Below, piece by piece: positions 33,190-48,296 of a stretch of DNA of 64,000 nt. The notes beneath the pieces are model-generated. The model saw only the letters and a list, made by a program, of their open reading frames with translations, made no database searches and was not told where the DNA came from. Both the position numbers and the translations under genes were made by a program. Position 1 is the first letter of the stretch. Every line of letters starts with the position of its first letter. Source of the DNA: Cacajao melanocephalus. Lineage: Eukaryota; Chordata; Mammalia; Primates; Pitheciidae. The stretch is from NCBI GenBank assembly GCA_963573385.1, contig CAUYLG010070646.1, forward strand, positions 1-64,000, given 5' to 3'.

Positions 33190-36100
33190 ATATGTATGTA
33201 ATCCCAAACAAATGATACTTTAGGCGGTTTTTGAACTTTATATAAATACATACGTGTTACATGTGTTTTCTGTAGCCTTAACATTGACTTAAAACTTATA
33301 CATGTTGATACTTGTATCTGTAGTTAATAAATTCACTGCCAATACTACAATACTTCACTGTATTATTATACTATAATTTAGAGATCTATTTGACTGTCAA
33401 TAGACATTTAGCATATTTTCTGATTTTTGCAATTACAAACAACGCTGCAATGACCTTTGTTGCATGTATCCCCTGCTGCATATGAACAACAGTGCATTTA
33501 GGAGTGGAATTCCTGGGTCATAGGTCTGAACGTGTTCAACTTTACTAGGGAATGTCAAATTGTTTTCAAAGTAGTTGCACCAATTGATTCCCAGCAGCAT
33601 TATATGCAAGTGTCTGTTGTATATCGACAGCAATGCTTGGAATGTTGTCAGATTTTAAAATTTTTGCCAACCTGGCTGCTAAGAAGTTATATCTTATTGT
33701 GGTATTCATCTGCATCTCCTTATTACTGATCAGGAGGTGGAATGTTTCGTATATTTATGGTGATTTATGTGCTTCCTCTTTTGTGAAACCTGTTTGTATT
33801 TTTGCCCATTTTTCTGTTAGGGTCTTTGATTTTTCTCTCTTATTCATGAGTTCTTTGTTGATTCTCTATCCTATTCCTCTGTCTGTTGCAAAAATAATTT
33901 CCCACTTTATGGGTTGTTTGTTCACTATTTTTAGGGTGTCTTTGATTTAAAAAAAAACTCCCCTCATTGTTTTTCTTTTTGAATGACTTGGGTATTCTTG
34001 GTCTTCTGCTCTTTCAAATAAATCTTATAATCAGCTTCTCAGAGTGCATGAACAATCTTCTTGGGATTTTTATTAGAATTGCATTAACTCTACACTCAGT
34101 CTGAAGAGAATCACTACCTTTATCAGTTTTTCTTATCCATGAACATCTATGTCTCCACATTTATTTTGGCCTTTCTTAATGTTTTTAATAAAGTTTCAGA
34201 ATTTTTTCATAAAGACGTTAATTATTTTTGTTAGGTTTATATTTATGTGCCTTACATTTTTGGTTTCCACTATAATATTTTTAAATCAATGGACTCTGTT
34301 AGTTGGTAATTAGCAGAAATGCAGTCGACTTTCATATGGGAATTTTGCTACATTTTTCTACCAATTTATATAATTTATCTGCAAATTTGGGTTAACCTCA
34401 AAAAATAAATTGGAAAGTATTCCCTGCTTTTCTAATCACTCAATGAGTATATATAATGTTGGAATAATCTTTTCATAAACTAGTATAACTAATCTATAAA
34501 ATCTTCTGGGCCTAATGGTTTCTTTGGGGGGAAGATTTTTTACTACTAACTCATTCCTTCAATGGTTATAAAAACATACAGGATTTCTCTTTCTTCATGA
34601 GTTAGACTGTTACATATATTTCCCTCAGAATTTTAAATATTTTACCTAATTTCTCAAATTTATTAGTATAAATGTATATATAGTATTCTTATGTTCTCAG
34701 TCTTACTTACATCATTATTTATGCATTTTCCTTTACACCTCTTATACTGTTTATAAGACTGGTCTCACTAGGATTTTATTATTCTTTTCAGAGAATCATA
34801 TATTGGATTATTGGTCCTCTTTGATATCTTCAGTTTCTATTTCATTCATTTATGCCTTTATATGTATTATTTTCTTCCTTCTCTCACTGGGTTTATTCTG
34901 GGTTTTTTAGCCCCCTAATGTCTTAAGTTCACCACTTACTTATTTAGTAAAATAAAAGTCAATGTCTTTTAAATTTCCAGTATTATTTCTTCCTTGATCC
35001 TTGACTTATTTATAATTGTGACTTTTATTTTCCAAATATATGCCAATTTTTGAGTTACTTTTTTTGGTTTCTGTCTAGTTGTGATATATTCTGAGGATGT
35101 GATATGATGCCAATTCCTTTCAATATTTGAGTCTTGTTTATTGGCCTCTGTGTGTCTATTTTTTGTAAAAATTTCATGTGTGTCATAGAAGAAAATACAT
35201 TCTGCAGTGGTGGTATTTTTTTTCCATTTTTCTTTTCTTAACTTATGGATTCATTGATTGAAATGTTTTCCTCTCATTTTATATTTCCCCCTCAGTAGTT
35301 AATGGTTATCATAGAAATTAGATGTGTACACCTAAAATTCAACAAAGTTTAAATTTAATAAAAATGTTACCCTCTCCAGATCAATACAAGAAACTTAGAA
35401 TGATTTAACTCCAGTCTCCCCCATCCCAAATGAAATATTATTATATCATATTTTAGTTCTATCTTGATTTTTGTAATCCCTTAAATTACATAGTATTTTT
35501 ATCATTTTATAAAGTCAATTAATTTAAGATTCACCCACATGTTTAACATTTTCTTTGTTCATCATTGCTTTCTACATCTTAAGTCTTTCTGGTATCATTT
35601 ACCTTTTCCCTGAAGTACATGGATTTAGGTGATTCTTTATCTACTAGTAGTAAATCCTCTCAATTTTTGTTTATCTGAAAATGTCTCCAGTCGACTCTCC
35701 TTATTGAAAGGAAGTGTTGCTAGGTGTAGAATTCTAAGAGGACAGTGTATTTCAGCCCTTTAAAGATGTTATTCTAGCTTTGATATTCGCTCTTGGAAAG
35801 TCAGCTGTACTGCGTTGTTCTTTTTTGGTCATCTATCCTTTCTCTCTGCTTTTTTAAAGTTCTTTTTTTTTTTACAAAAATGAATATTTTCAGCTTAACT
35901 ATGATACATCAAGTTGTGGCTTTCTTTTTATTTATTCTGCTTGAGATTCATTGGAATCTGGATCTGAAGATTGGTATTTTTAATAGATTTTGGGAAATTC
36001 TTAGCCATATTCTGTCCAAATACTGCCTATCCCTTAATCTTTTAAAAATATAATTCTAGAATTCCAACAGGCATATATTAAAGCTTCTCATGTTTTCTTC

Positions 36101-36560
36101 CACATGCTTAAACCTCTTTGATAGTTTCCGTCTGTTTGACTTTAGATACTGCATGCAGTATAATTGTTTAGCTGCATTTTCCAGTTTGTTAGTTTGTTCT
36201 TGTACTGTGCTTAAAGCATCATATTTTTTTCTTTTCTAGAGATGACTAATATATCCTTATTTCACATTTTCATATATGCAGATAATCCAATTTTCCCTAG
36301 TACATTCATTTCAGACCAATTTAATTTACATATTTATTGAACTATTATTCTTGGTCTCTTGGTTATTAGGAAAGTCAGTTGAAATCACATAGAAATATTC
36401 TGTCTCATTTATAACATCCCATGAAATGCCCTGCTTCATGCTTCTTACTCCCTGAATCTTGTAGTCATTATATAAAGTTAGAAGGCCATATCCTCAGGTG
36501 TAGTTCGGAATACCCCACAGGTCTAAAAGTGTGGGCCTAATGCTTCCTGGCAGAAAATTT
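33190..36560 (-). mobile_element. Long L1M element, antisense, decayed
   Basis: About 3.4 kb follows the complement of an old L1 from its 3-prime end leftwards: CTCTTTTGTGAAACCTG, TTTTTGCCCATTTTTCTG, GGGATTTTTATTAGAATTGC, then far right GGTGTAGAATTCTAAGAGG, TGCTTGAGATTCATTGGAAT and TTCTTAGCCATATTCTGTCC. All reading frames are broken by many changes. The rightmost part could be a second, related L1/HAL1 copy. Edges are approximate. Confidence 0.75.
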
Positions 36561-39500
36561 CATTGTTTTATAAGGCTCTTCCAAGTACAGCTTTTGAATG
36601 ACGAAGTTCAAACCCTCTAGCTATGCTACCCCTTGCTCCTATTTTATCTTCCTCATACCATTTTGAAGCTTATGATTTTCCCATTTTGCTGCTACTGAAA
36701 GCAAACAGTAGACTACTGGAAGTTTGGGCTGGGAGCCAGTCCAGTGCTCACTGTACATCTATCCTCGGCTCCTCTCTAGCCTGTCCCACAGGCTGTGCTT
36801 CTATCACCAGCAGGGTCTGAGGGCCTGGGCCCATCAATAAATGGAGTCCACTTGGCCTGGAGAGGACTCCTGCTGTCAGGTGACGGCTGCCCCAGGCTGC
36901 GAGAAGAAACCTGGTTGAACTCCACACCAGGAAATAAACTCGTGGCCATCTACATTCCCCTTCATGACTCAGCCATTCTTTATGAAAGGATTTACTGTGT
37001 GAGGAGCTGGAGGCTAGAAGATCTGAAAGAAGAAACAGCGGAGATAACTAAGCCATTGAAATCAAGGCGAAAAAGCAGCTTTTCCTGGGCTGGCTGCTGC
37101 TTTGTAGTGACAGGAAGAGAATTTTTCACTTGAAGAATAATTATTATACAGAAAGTTAATCTTTGTATATACAATGCAGATGCCACAAAAATAAAATAGG
37201 ACCAAATAACCTTATTGGGATCTCATAGATAAGCAGTAATATCTTAGAACAGGCTGATAAATGCTGAGTTTATAATTTAGTCCTATTCTAGTTTGCTACA
37301 GTGAAAAAAGGACTTAGGTCTGAATTCTTATTCCATGCTTTCTGTCTATCTTTATGTCATTGTTACTTTGGATCTTTCATCACTCTCAGCCAAAATAATC
37401 TTAATGCAAAGGACCAGGCTTAATATCTACCAGAATTTAAAAATAACATATTTTTAACCCAGCAATACCACTTATAAGACTATATCCTGTAAATATACTG
37501 GAATATGTACATTAAAAGATATAATAAAAATATCAAAAGACTAACATCAAAAGAACAGAAACAAACTAAATATTCAACAGTAGGTGACTGGTTGTGAAAA
37601 TGATATATACATTATTATGTAGCCAAACAGTCTCAGATATCTATTATTCCAAATCTCCACATTTCGAGGGAAAGATCATATATTGAACTTTTCAAATATA
37701 GCTGTGACACAGCCCTGAGTGTAGGAGAACCTCCTAGAAGCATGACCACAGAACAGTGGCAATTATGAGGACAGAAAGAAAACATGACAGAATAACTACA
37801 GATCCAAACTGAGGGCCAACATCTGGGGGAAAGAACCTCAAGGTTTCTTTGAAATCAGTCAGCCTTTGCTCCAAAAGTACTGGCCAGCTTTCACAATGGC
37901 ATCAATGGAATCTCCTGTCTAGATTTTGGGCTACTGAAATAAATGATCATCAGCTCCTGGGAGACGGATGAGAGCCATGGAGTAGGAAGCCAATAGTGCC
38001 CTATAGCCAGGGGAAGCAAATGCAACAGGCCGGTGGGGAGGAAGGCCTGTTTTTAATTCTTAGTGGCATCATGCTGCGGCTCAGTAAGGAACTCTGAATT
38101 GGGAGGAGGCCATTACTTGGCATATAATTACCAGTGGCAGCAATCTAACAAAAAGGCTAGTGAGGATCCAAGGGCTATTTCAGCTTTTTCAAGAAACAAT
38201 TCAAAGCCCTGTCAGAATAAAATTCACATTTCCTCTTTCTCTTTAGTGCATTTCCCTACCTAGAGTCAAGCACGTAAGTCATTGTTCACAGCTTTGAAAG
38301 TGAATGCTAGCTATGCAGGGCCCAGCCCCATGGTTTGCTTTGGGAGCCAATTTAATGAAAGCTGGAATGGGGACCAGTAAAGCTTTCATTTCAGGGCCCG
38401 TTCTCCAACATAGTTGTCTGACAACTTAACTGGGAAAGAGAAATTATCCAGAGAGAGACAGCTACTAGAGACCATTCTACTATGCACAACCTCCTGCTTC
38501 TTTCCAACTCACTCCAGAGTGATTCCAACCTCCAGTTACCTTCCAATCTGTCTGCTGAAAACCTTTTCCTTGTTTACTGACATCTACGTAAGAAACCCCG
38601 ACAGCCTCCATCCTCACTACTCTTATTTAAGGAGCCAGCCAGCAGGTGCAAACCTGGCTTCCTTGTTCCAATCAGCTGTCATGCTTCTTCACCATTTAAA
38701 CACATGGTCAGGAAACTTTCTCTCAGCAATGAAAGAGGTCACCATCTTAAAGTTCTCCTTTGCTCTGAATGTCATTGCATAGTTATGATCAGTAGGCATC
38801 TCTCTTGGTTGTCTGCCTTGTCTGACTTTTAGATGGTGTAAATCCTATATGTAAAACCTACATGTGGGGTGCAAGTGGGTAGCAGTCGGGGTGGTTGGTT
38901 AATATGTTCCCAGACTGTTATATAAACCAGTAATAAATGTAACTGATTGGCTGGAAATGAAAATCTTACACATTCTCTGCACTCACACTGGCCTTTACTA
39001 TAGAATACTTTTTAGAATTCACAATTGTGTCATCTCCATGAAAACTATAAGAAAAGAAGAGAAGGAAAAGGGCAGAAAAGGAATGATTTTTCTTTGTCCT
39101 TTCTCATGCCTGTTAAGGATGGCATTTTTCCTTTTCCCCCAAAAAGAATAAAGAAAAATAAGATATCAAATAAAAGGGAATAGGGTTTTCCCATGATCTC
39201 TCCTGCATCTAGACCATCATGGTCCACAATCCTACATTTCTCCTGCCTCCTTCTTTAGGATGATGAGTAAAAATGATTTTTCAAATCCACTTATCTATAA
39301 GCCTTTTTGTACTAATGTCTCTAAAAGTATTTTGAAACATTGTAAAATATTGTACTACTAATACAAACACAGAAAAGATATTGATTGGAGATTTTGATAG
39401 TCACCAAATCTAAAGTGAACCATGTGTGTAGTATTCCTACAGCATCTAGGATTATTAGAGGAAAAAATGCTTTCTTTTAAACAAAATGAAAACATGATGC

Positions 39501-39954
39501 TAGGTCACCTTTCCAAATTCTTTTTCTTAAAAGAGAGAGAAAAAAGATTGAATATAATTTTCATAATAAGTGTGGATGACTCTTTGAAACAATGAACCAC
39601 AGTTTGTTTTTACTGAACTTAGTATTATAATAAAAAAAACTGTACATTTTCAGTGTATATGTGGAAATTCTAATGAATGTAAAATTCATCCTCACTGTGC
39701 ATTTCAAAATACAGTCTATTCCTATCATCAAATAAACAAAATAAGAAACAGGGTCCCACAGAAGAGAATTCCAGTTTTTCTGCTTCTTGAAAAAAGCATA
39801 TGATCTCAGTTTTGATACAAACTTTGTAACCAGATAGGCCATTGAGGAACTTGGAGGAAACCATTAGTTGTCTTTGAGAATCTCAGTTTTATCACAAAAA
39901 TGCAAATAAATAAAGTGAGTATTTATGTGAAAATCTATTACAATAACTTGCCTT
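36561..39954. other. Intronic stretch, mostly unannotated
   Basis: Apart from a small L1M-like patch (37430-37630) no repeat or gene is recognised. ORFs of 112 and 122 residues here have no known motif and no splice or codon support. It could hold conserved non-coding elements, which cannot be judged without alignment. Confidence 0.5.
37430..37630 (+). repeat. L1M remnant
   Basis: ACCCAGCAATACCACTTATA, CTATATCCTGTAAATATACT and TATTCAACAGTAGGTGACTG follow the old L1 ORF2 end. Confidence 0.65.
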
Positions 39955-40038
39955 TTCCCAAATATTTATTGAGCAGCTTCCTACGAGGCGCCTCAGTGCT
40001 AGAACATGGGGATTCAAAAAGAAGAGGACAGGCCCTCA

Positions 40039-40494
<456 letters not shown>

Positions 40495-41755
40495 TTATTA
40501 CAAGCCTTAAAAAACAGGCAAGTGGAGTAGAGAGGTAGTCTGAATCTAAAAAAGAGCACTTACAAAGGTCCAGAGGCCAGAGAGAGTTGCGGCCCTGTGG
40601 AAGGCAGTTCAACACGATTGTGGCATGAGAGAGGAATGGGGAAGGATGGAGCAGGAGAAACTGGCAGAACCGTTATATCTTGAAGCACCTTTCAGGCCAT
40701 TCCAAGGTATATGGATATTACCCTCAAAGGCCTTTGAAGGTCTGGGAGTAACACAGCCAAGTTTTACCTAAAGAAAGGTCATGTAGCTTGAAGTGTGGAT
40801 AATGGATGAACAGGTGGGGGGTTAAACAGAGGGCAGAGCAATCTATCGGGAGATGACAGATGACAGTGGCTTGAACTAAGGAAGTGACAGAGCAGATAGG
40901 AAAAAGTGAAAGGATTAAGTAGGAACTACTGACAAAAATTGATTACTAACTTGACATGGATGATGGGGGAGAGGTCCATGTTTCTGTTTTGGGCAAATCC
41001 TTGCATGGTGGTAGGAAAGTAGGAGATAGAGCTGGTTGAGAAAAGAAATGAGAAAGTGGAGAGCTCGGTCTGAGATATAAATTAGAGGAATCTCTGGACC
41101 ATTCACATGAAAATGCCAGGAGGTCACTAGATCTTGAGCTGGAGATACCACCAGGGAGAGAATAAAGCATTGGGAGTCATAGGCATACATTCGGTAACTG
41201 AAGCTACAGGAATGGACCAGGCTACTTGAGGTGAGATTTTCCAATGAAAAGAAAACCAAATTTAAATCCCAGGGGAATACCACTTTTAAGAAACATACAG
41301 TGAGAAATGAGTAAGCCAAAGGTAAGACAGCAAGGTAAGAAGAAAATTAGAAAGTTGGAACCGCAGATCTTAACAAAGGCACTGTTATAAAAAAGGAAAC
41401 TGGTCCACATGATTGAATGCAGCAGAAAGAGAACTGAAAAGAAAGTGAAGTCAAAGTGCCACTGGATTTAATGAGGGGGATTGCTCTAAACGATCGTGGC
41501 AAGGAAGCTTTCAGTGGAGTGGTGAGTGTGGAAATTAGATTATGGAAACCAGATGAGAAATGAATGCCAGTGAGAATGCAAAAGTGGCAAATGTCGACCA
41601 TTCTCTCAAGAAGTTTGACCATAAGTCCCTGAGGGCTGACACTGTGCCTCATTCTCCGTTGTATCCTGAGGTATAATACCAACAAGTGAAAAATATATGT
41701 TGAATTAATTCTAAACAAGGGAAGAAGATGAGGCAAAGGCTACTGGGAGGATGGG

Positions 41756-41793
41756 TCAAGGAAAAGGATGAGATTCAAGGAAAAGGATGAGAA
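41756..41793 (+). repeat. Tandem duplication, 19-bp unit
   Basis: TCAAGGAAAAGGATGAGA occurs twice in direct succession with a 19-bp period. Confidence 0.92.
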
Positions 41794-42170
41794 GTTTCCT
41801 TTAGACAGGATGAAATCTCTCTTCCAGAAGAACAGGAGTAGAATAGGTCAGAGAATTGAAATAATTTTCATCCACTAGCTTTCATTTTATTGATGAATTT
41901 GGAAGCAAGGTGATCTACCAAAAACATCAATGGAAATTATGAAGTAAGTAGATCTAGAAGAGTAAATAGTAAGCTTATTAGGGAGAACAGAAAGATCACT
42001 GGGCAGCTGAGGGCCCACTTGAGGGTGGAGGGGTTCACTCTGTGTGACAAAATTAGCATGGATGTGGGGTTGGGGGATGAACAGTCCTCAGAAGTAGAGA
42101 CTGCAGGAGGACTGATCTGGGATTGGGCTTTTTCTAGGTGGGTAAATAAAAAAGATGCTGAAGGAAGGGA

Positions 42171-44849
42171 ATCTTAGTTATTTGCAATTGGTCCACACTA
42201 GAAGGAACTGAAGACCAAAGGAAACTTTGGTAGCAAGTAAAGTATCAAGAGGATAAGATGAGATTGCAGAGGGCATGGCAGAATGAGAGCTGAAGGTTTG
42301 TTACAGAGGGATATTTCATGTGAATGTAAGTTACATACACATCTATCCTGTTGCTTTAAGGTCTGGCCACCATGACTCGGTGCTCTAAACAACGTTGCTA
42401 ACCTCATTTCTTGGCCCCCAGGCTCTCAGAACGGTACTTTGTTCCTGAACCCACTGTGCTTCTTTTGAGATGCTGGGCTTCCGAAGGGGAGAGATGCAGT
42501 ATTTTACTCATTCTGAGGGTCCAATTCCTGCCATTAGAGACATTCTTGATATCTGTAGTGAATGAGTAAATGAAAGACTGTCTCTGCATGTTTGCATATC
42601 TTCTAATTTGATGAAATGCAGACTGTTGTGCTCACTCCCCCTGCATAGGTACCTATGGAGTATTCTAAGTTCTAAGATCCCACGCAGCAGATCCCTGGCC
42701 CTCTGCCATGACGTCCTTTTGTTGAAAGTTAGGAAAGAGGCTGTAGAAGGAACTCTGGGGCTGATGTGAAGGAGAAGTGATGCTTTAGTGGCAGATGACA
42801 AGCCAGGGAGTTCACAGAACACCTCGCAGCACAGAAAATTTGGTAAATTGAGTAAAAAGTTATCTATGTGAAACTCTAAAGAGTTCCTAAGTCCCAGCTG
42901 TAGATGCCATAGATGTGTGTGATAGTCAAACTATTAAATATTAGATATTCTAATTCACTATAATTTATTGACAGTCACTCTTAACTTTAGTGAATATGCT
43001 GAAGAAGTTAAAATGTCAAAGGTGATGCTATAAAACTGAATTCTTACTCCAGGCCTCAAACTGTCATGGGTAGTTTTATTTTCAGACACGTAGTGATTTC
43101 TGAGGCCATACACCGTTAATAAAATGTGACAGAATGAGTTTTTCATGCACTATAAACCTTAGTTATTAGATTTATCTCAGAGTCAAAATGATTTAGAATT
43201 TTTCATTTTGATTATAAATTATCAGTCACTAAAATTTTTATCATTCACTGAATTATACCAAAGATCCCGGAGGAAATTATTTAGCAAATCTGGAGTGGAA
43301 CTTCTCATAATAAGAATTGTCTAAGTAAATGTGGCAAAAGCAGCCATATGGAATGTTTGCAAAGCATTTTATTGTGGGAAATGAATGTGGGTGTTAAAAT
43401 ACTATGTATAACTACAAATTCAGGCATGCTAATTTTTTTACCCGCAATGAGATTTCAGTGTTAATGCTAAACTTCATTAATTCAGAAAGCATTAACATGG
43501 AACTTTAAAAGAACAGCTGGTATGTGAGGTAATCAAAAGTAAAAACAAGGTTTCAAAGGAATACTTCCACCCATCCAGTGGCATTGTGGCGCAGCTTGGA
43601 AGATACTGTGCTTTAAAGCTAAAGACCTGGGCAGGGGTGAATCTAGCTCTTGTGGAGCTGGAAACTTATATAACCTGGGGGAACCCATTTTAAGAAAAGG
43701 GATACAAAATTCCAAATGTAAAATTAAATTTCAAAAGTGAACTTTTTATATTAAAATATATAAATATTTATTCAAAATGAGAAAAGAAATTATAACACTT
43801 TTAAAAGCTGAGCACTGCCACAAGCATTCAAAACCCAGAAAAATATTTTATTAGTTAACTGCATGACATACTGCTGTTAATTTGCTTCCTTATATTGTTG
43901 TTTATATATGCTCAACCTCTTCATATAACAAATATCTGTATCTTTTTGTATAGAAAGAAAAGCAATATAATTTAGTCTTCCCTCAACCAAAGTTGACCGA
44001 AATTTGGTTTTACTAACAGTTTAGAAAACTATCAAGCCATTTCACTGTGTTGATGACAGTTTTATGTGCCATTTCAAATGGAACCCCCAAACTTTGTTAA
44101 GCTAAAATGCATTTGATCTGCTTGAACACAATCTAATATAGAACATGTTATGTATTTGGACATACTCTCTGTTCATAGTACTGCCACAGGTTTGTGCTCT
44201 TCAAACACAGCAATTCTGGTATCTTCTAATTCATGTGATTTTTATAGCAAAAAAAGAAATGCATCTAATGTGCTTATAAGTATATTAAATTATATTCACT
44301 GCATTATCAAGTATGTTCCTGGCAGTTTTGTTTTGACAAGGGATAATGAGAATTAAATCATTCACTTGAAATTTTTCATGTCTGATGATTGAAAGTATTT
44401 TCCCGAGACAAGTTTCAATTGTTGTTTCTCCTCTGGCCCTCAATTATTTCTGATATCAGCCAGACGACAGAGCCTTTGGTCCTTTCCCGCATTGTCAAGT
44501 GAACCACAAGAGTAATAACCTACATATGTAAGTAACTATAAGCCACATTATTCTACCGACTGCAAACTAAATGCATCCCCAAGTTAACCTCCCCTCAACC
44601 AGATCACAGATATGGCCAGGGCCACTCCAGTGCCACCCAAAACAAGAAGTGTGATGGAGGAGAAGTTGGCTAAGTGGTCTTAGCCCATTGCTTATAAAAT
44701 ATATCCTTTTACAGATTTTACCAAAACAAATGTGACTGCATTGTGATGGGCCCCTGAAGCAGGCACACTAAAGTGCAAGCTTCATTAGCTTCACAGTTAA
44801 CCATTTCTGGGCCTGGGCAGGTCACTGTTTTGTCCTAAGCATGGCACTC
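42171..44849. other. Intronic stretch without recognised features
   Basis: No exon, RNA gene or clear mobile element is recognised on either strand. An AT-rich patch lies around 43740-43790. Confidence 0.5.
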
Positions 44850-45012
44850 TGGAAAAATCTTAACTTGTCTGAACTTCAGTTTCTCCTTAGTGAGATGAGG
44901 CTGCTACTACTAATATGTGTTTCACAGGATTGTTGTGAGCTCGATATGAGTTAATTCATGAGAACCATTATCATAATGCTTAGTACACAGCAAATGTTTA
45001 ATAAATATTAGC
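44850..45012 (+). repeat. MIR SINE
   Basis: CTGAACTTCAGTTTCTCCTT, CACAGGATTGTTGTGAGCTC and AATGCTTAGTACACAGCAAA give the MIR 3-prime half. Confidence 0.8.
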
Positions 45013-45217
45013 ACTCATTAAGCAAAAGATGTTATAAATTGCAGGATATTACATAACAAACTGGTTAGAAGAATAATTCATATACCAACAAACAATAAAG
45101 TCATGGTAAGCAGACACGATTGTCATATGTTAATTAAAGCTAATTATCACCCTAAATTACTGTATATATTTGAAAACAACGAAACTGCTTTTTAAAAATT
45201 ATATCTAACTGAAAGTT

Positions 45218-45301
45218 TCAGGCTGCAGTGGGCTACGATCGTGCCACTGCACTTCAGCCTGGGAAGCAGAGTGAGGTCCCATCTCAAAAAGAAAAAAAAT
45301 A
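45218..45301 (+). mobile_element. Alu 3-prime fragment
   Basis: Only the Alu end is present: GGCTGCAGTGGGCTACGATC, CACTGCACTTCAGCCTGGG and TCTCAAAAAG with an A-tail. It is truncated at its 5-prime side. Confidence 0.9.
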
Positions 45302-47570
45302 TATCTGAGAGATTTGACTTGTACAGATGGAATACCACCTCTTCACATCTCACTATATTTGAAATGGGGATGGGGTGGGGTAGGCGATTTGTTGCCCGGT
45401 AGTATTTCAGGAGAAAGAAGAATGGTTTTTTTTTTAGTATTAATTATTCTAACTTTTGTGTTATATTTCCTTTCCTAGGAAGCATATAAAGAATTCCATT
45501 CCCAGAAATCAAGGTTCAAAAACATCTTCAGAAGCAAAGTAAGCAAAATGGAAAACAGATCCTAACAATCATTTTATTCACAGAAAATTTTTTTATTGCT
45601 AATAAAATCAAAGAGCACTATAAACTTTTTACAGACTATACAAACTCTTCATTTTACTTTGAAAATCTAAATATTAAGTAATAGGTAATACTGCACAAAA
45701 TATCTAGTTAAGAAGGCATGAGATATTTTAGAGTCAAATTTGACACAGAAGCCCCTACAGAAATGAATATGTAATCTTTCAAAGTTATAAATTAATATGC
45801 CATAAGATTCTCCAGACAGCAGGGATTAGAATAAACTGAGAAGGAAGAAATATTTCCTGCCAGTAGCAAGCAGTAAAAATGCCAAATGCAAGGAAGCAGG
45901 AGAAGCCTTTTAAAAAACAAATGAGGTTCATTGTGGGACCATACCTCTGCCTAAAGCGAACCAGATTATAATTTGTGTTTTAGTAGAGATTAGACTTTCA
46001 AACATCTTGAATTTCAACAGTTGAATTTGAACGGCTGAGGACCTTTCTCACGGTCCCTAAAAATGTGCCTCTCCTTTCAACGAGAAATGAATTGTTGCTT
46101 TCTATTCTGACTTTTGGCTTCTCTATAGCAATTCACCTCTTAGTCTCACTCTATGGGAGGCAGAATACATGCCATTGACTTAAAGAATCGAAGTCCACTG
46201 AGGTGAAAAGCAGTACTTGTGAGGGCTCAGGTAAGAGAGAGAAAAAATCCTGGCAGTTATCTTATTTTTCATGAAGAAACCAGAGTTGAGCCGTGCCAAG
46301 CAGACAGCTATGAGCTCACAGGTTTGAAATAATTACACATTGAGACTTTTCCTCAGGACAGAGCTAATGGGTTTATGCAGGAAACATAACTCAAATATTG
46401 ATTTACGGGGTTTCTCTTTTTAAGTCAGTAATGAGTACCCTTTACCTGTACTTGGGCCTGACAAAATTCTCTGTTATGTTAACTGATGAACTAGATTAAA
46501 TAGAAAATAAATATTCAACTAAAGCAGATTGTTCTTAATTCACATTTTTATGTTTGGTGGCCTCATTCCTATTTTAGTAGATGAAGAAATCAAAGCTTCA
46601 AACAATTGAAAATGATAGGAGAGCTTTTCAGTGGAATAATACTCTATCGTTGAGACTCAGAGCTTAAGTACAAACTGAAGCAAACCCAAAACAAATTGCT
46701 CTGTTTAGCCCAGAGCCAATCTGAGAAACACTCTTTTTAATGAAGAGGAGATGTACTGTGACATCAACCAAGGAAACAGAAACATCAAAAGTGGACAGTA
46801 TTCAAATGATTTCTGTGGGAAGATGCAGAGCAGGATCCCAAACACTGATCTATGTATTTCTGCAAATGTTTGCTCCATGCCTAAAGAAAACAAGTAGAAG
46901 CATAAGGAAACAGCAAAAAATTCACCTAAAACTCAGTGATGCATGCTGTAAATTAGCAGGTCCTTCCAAGACTGACTCCTAACCTGTCCTGTAATGTAAG
47001 TAAGAGAAGAGATAAATGCAGATCTGATGGTGTCCAGCACTCACCTGGATTTTAGACTCATTGGATGGCAGAGTAGAAGGTCTTAATTTATTGTTGAAGT
47101 GGTATGTTTTGTTTAAATTTATTATTTTCAAATAAAGCATTTACATTTTTCCTAAGTACTGGCCCCTCGAATCCTATTAGTAATGACACTGCCATTGATG
47201 ACTGGAGAGCCAAGAAAAAGTTGTTTGAGAAAATTCCACTGTGAAATGAGGATGCAGAGGATGTTAAGGTAGCAGATTTGCTAATATAATAAACAAGAGT
47301 TAATAGAGCAAATAATATTTCTTTCCACTAACTGGTAGATGTTGAATTGTATAGTTAAATGGATTGGTAAGAATAAAAATGAAAACATATTATACTGTTG
47401 TGGATGATATTAAAAACTGACCATATTTCTCTCAAAAAGCTAAAAGAATGGAGTGCTATTCTGAAGGCAAATCTGACATAAGTCCAGAAAAGACTCAGCC
47501 ATACAAACCTTCTTTGCTTTTTTTCCCTGACTCTGTCCATTCCTCCCCACCTCAACGTCTTGACAAGATG
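45302..47570. other. Intronic stretch without recognised features
   Basis: No exon, RNA gene or clear repeat is recognised. The unique-looking part 45950-46250 would be a reasonable place to look for conserved non-coding sequence. Confidence 0.5.
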
Positions 47571-47574
47571 GCTC

Positions 47575-47850
47575 CTTCTCGTCATTCAGGCCTTGGGGCT
47601 CAAAGGGCACCTTCTCAAAAAGCCTTTCTCTGACCACACTGTATACAAAGTACTCTCCTATCAGAGCTCTACCCCGTTATCGTGTTTTACTTTCTCTTTA
47701 GCACATCTTTTAAAATTATTAAAATCATCTTTTTTGTTTACTTATTTATCATCTGTCTCTCCCAGTGCACCATAAACTCTGTGAAAGCAGGGTCTACATG
47801 TACACCACCAGCACTGCAAATAGTAACATTTATTATGTTCTTAGATTGTG
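47575..47850 (+). repeat. L2 LINE 3-prime end
   Basis: CAAAAAGCCTTTCTCTGACC, GTTTACTTATTTATCATCTG and GAAAGCAGGGTCTACATG follow the L2 end. Confidence 0.75.
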
Positions 47851-47859
47851 TGGGTCAGG

Positions 47860-48130
47860 CACTTACGACATTCTCGCTTGGAGTCTCTCATGAGGTTGTA
47901 CTTAGATGCAGTACTGGCTGTTGGTTTCAGGCTTTGGTTTCTCTCCATGTGGGCCTCTGCTTGGGATGGCCTGGATGTTCTCATGACATGGGGGCTGGCA
48001 TTCCCCAGAGCAAGCAATCCATAGCAGAAACTGCAATGCCTTTTGTAATCTTGCCTCAGAAGTCACGGCATCTCACTTCTGCCTATTCTGTCAAGTCACA
48101 TGATTCAGCATGGGACAAGACGATAGAAGG
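47860..48130 (+). repeat. Old interspersed repeat, family uncertain
   Basis: CTCCATGTGGGCCTCTGC, GACATGGGGGCTGGCATTCC and GCAATGCCTTTTGTAATCTT resemble a widespread mammalian repeat, but I cannot assign it. The 190-residue ORF from 47682 runs through this and the L2 and is not a gene. Confidence 0.5.
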
Positions 48131-48296
48131 AGTGAGTACCAGCAGGCAAGGATCACTGGGTCCATCCGGAGAGGTGGGTGCTGTTACAGTTAACTGTTTT
48201 AAAAAAGCAAGACTCTGGGGTTCCAAAACCTTATATGTTTATATATTACTTTAACATTTAAAGGACTTTTAAAAGATCGTTAAAGCTTTCTACTTT

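Noticed and set aside
47682..48254. 190-codon ORF on the plus strand, the longest in the window
   Set aside because: It runs through an L2 end and another old interspersed repeat, has no domain, and has no splice or start context. It is treated as a chance ORF.
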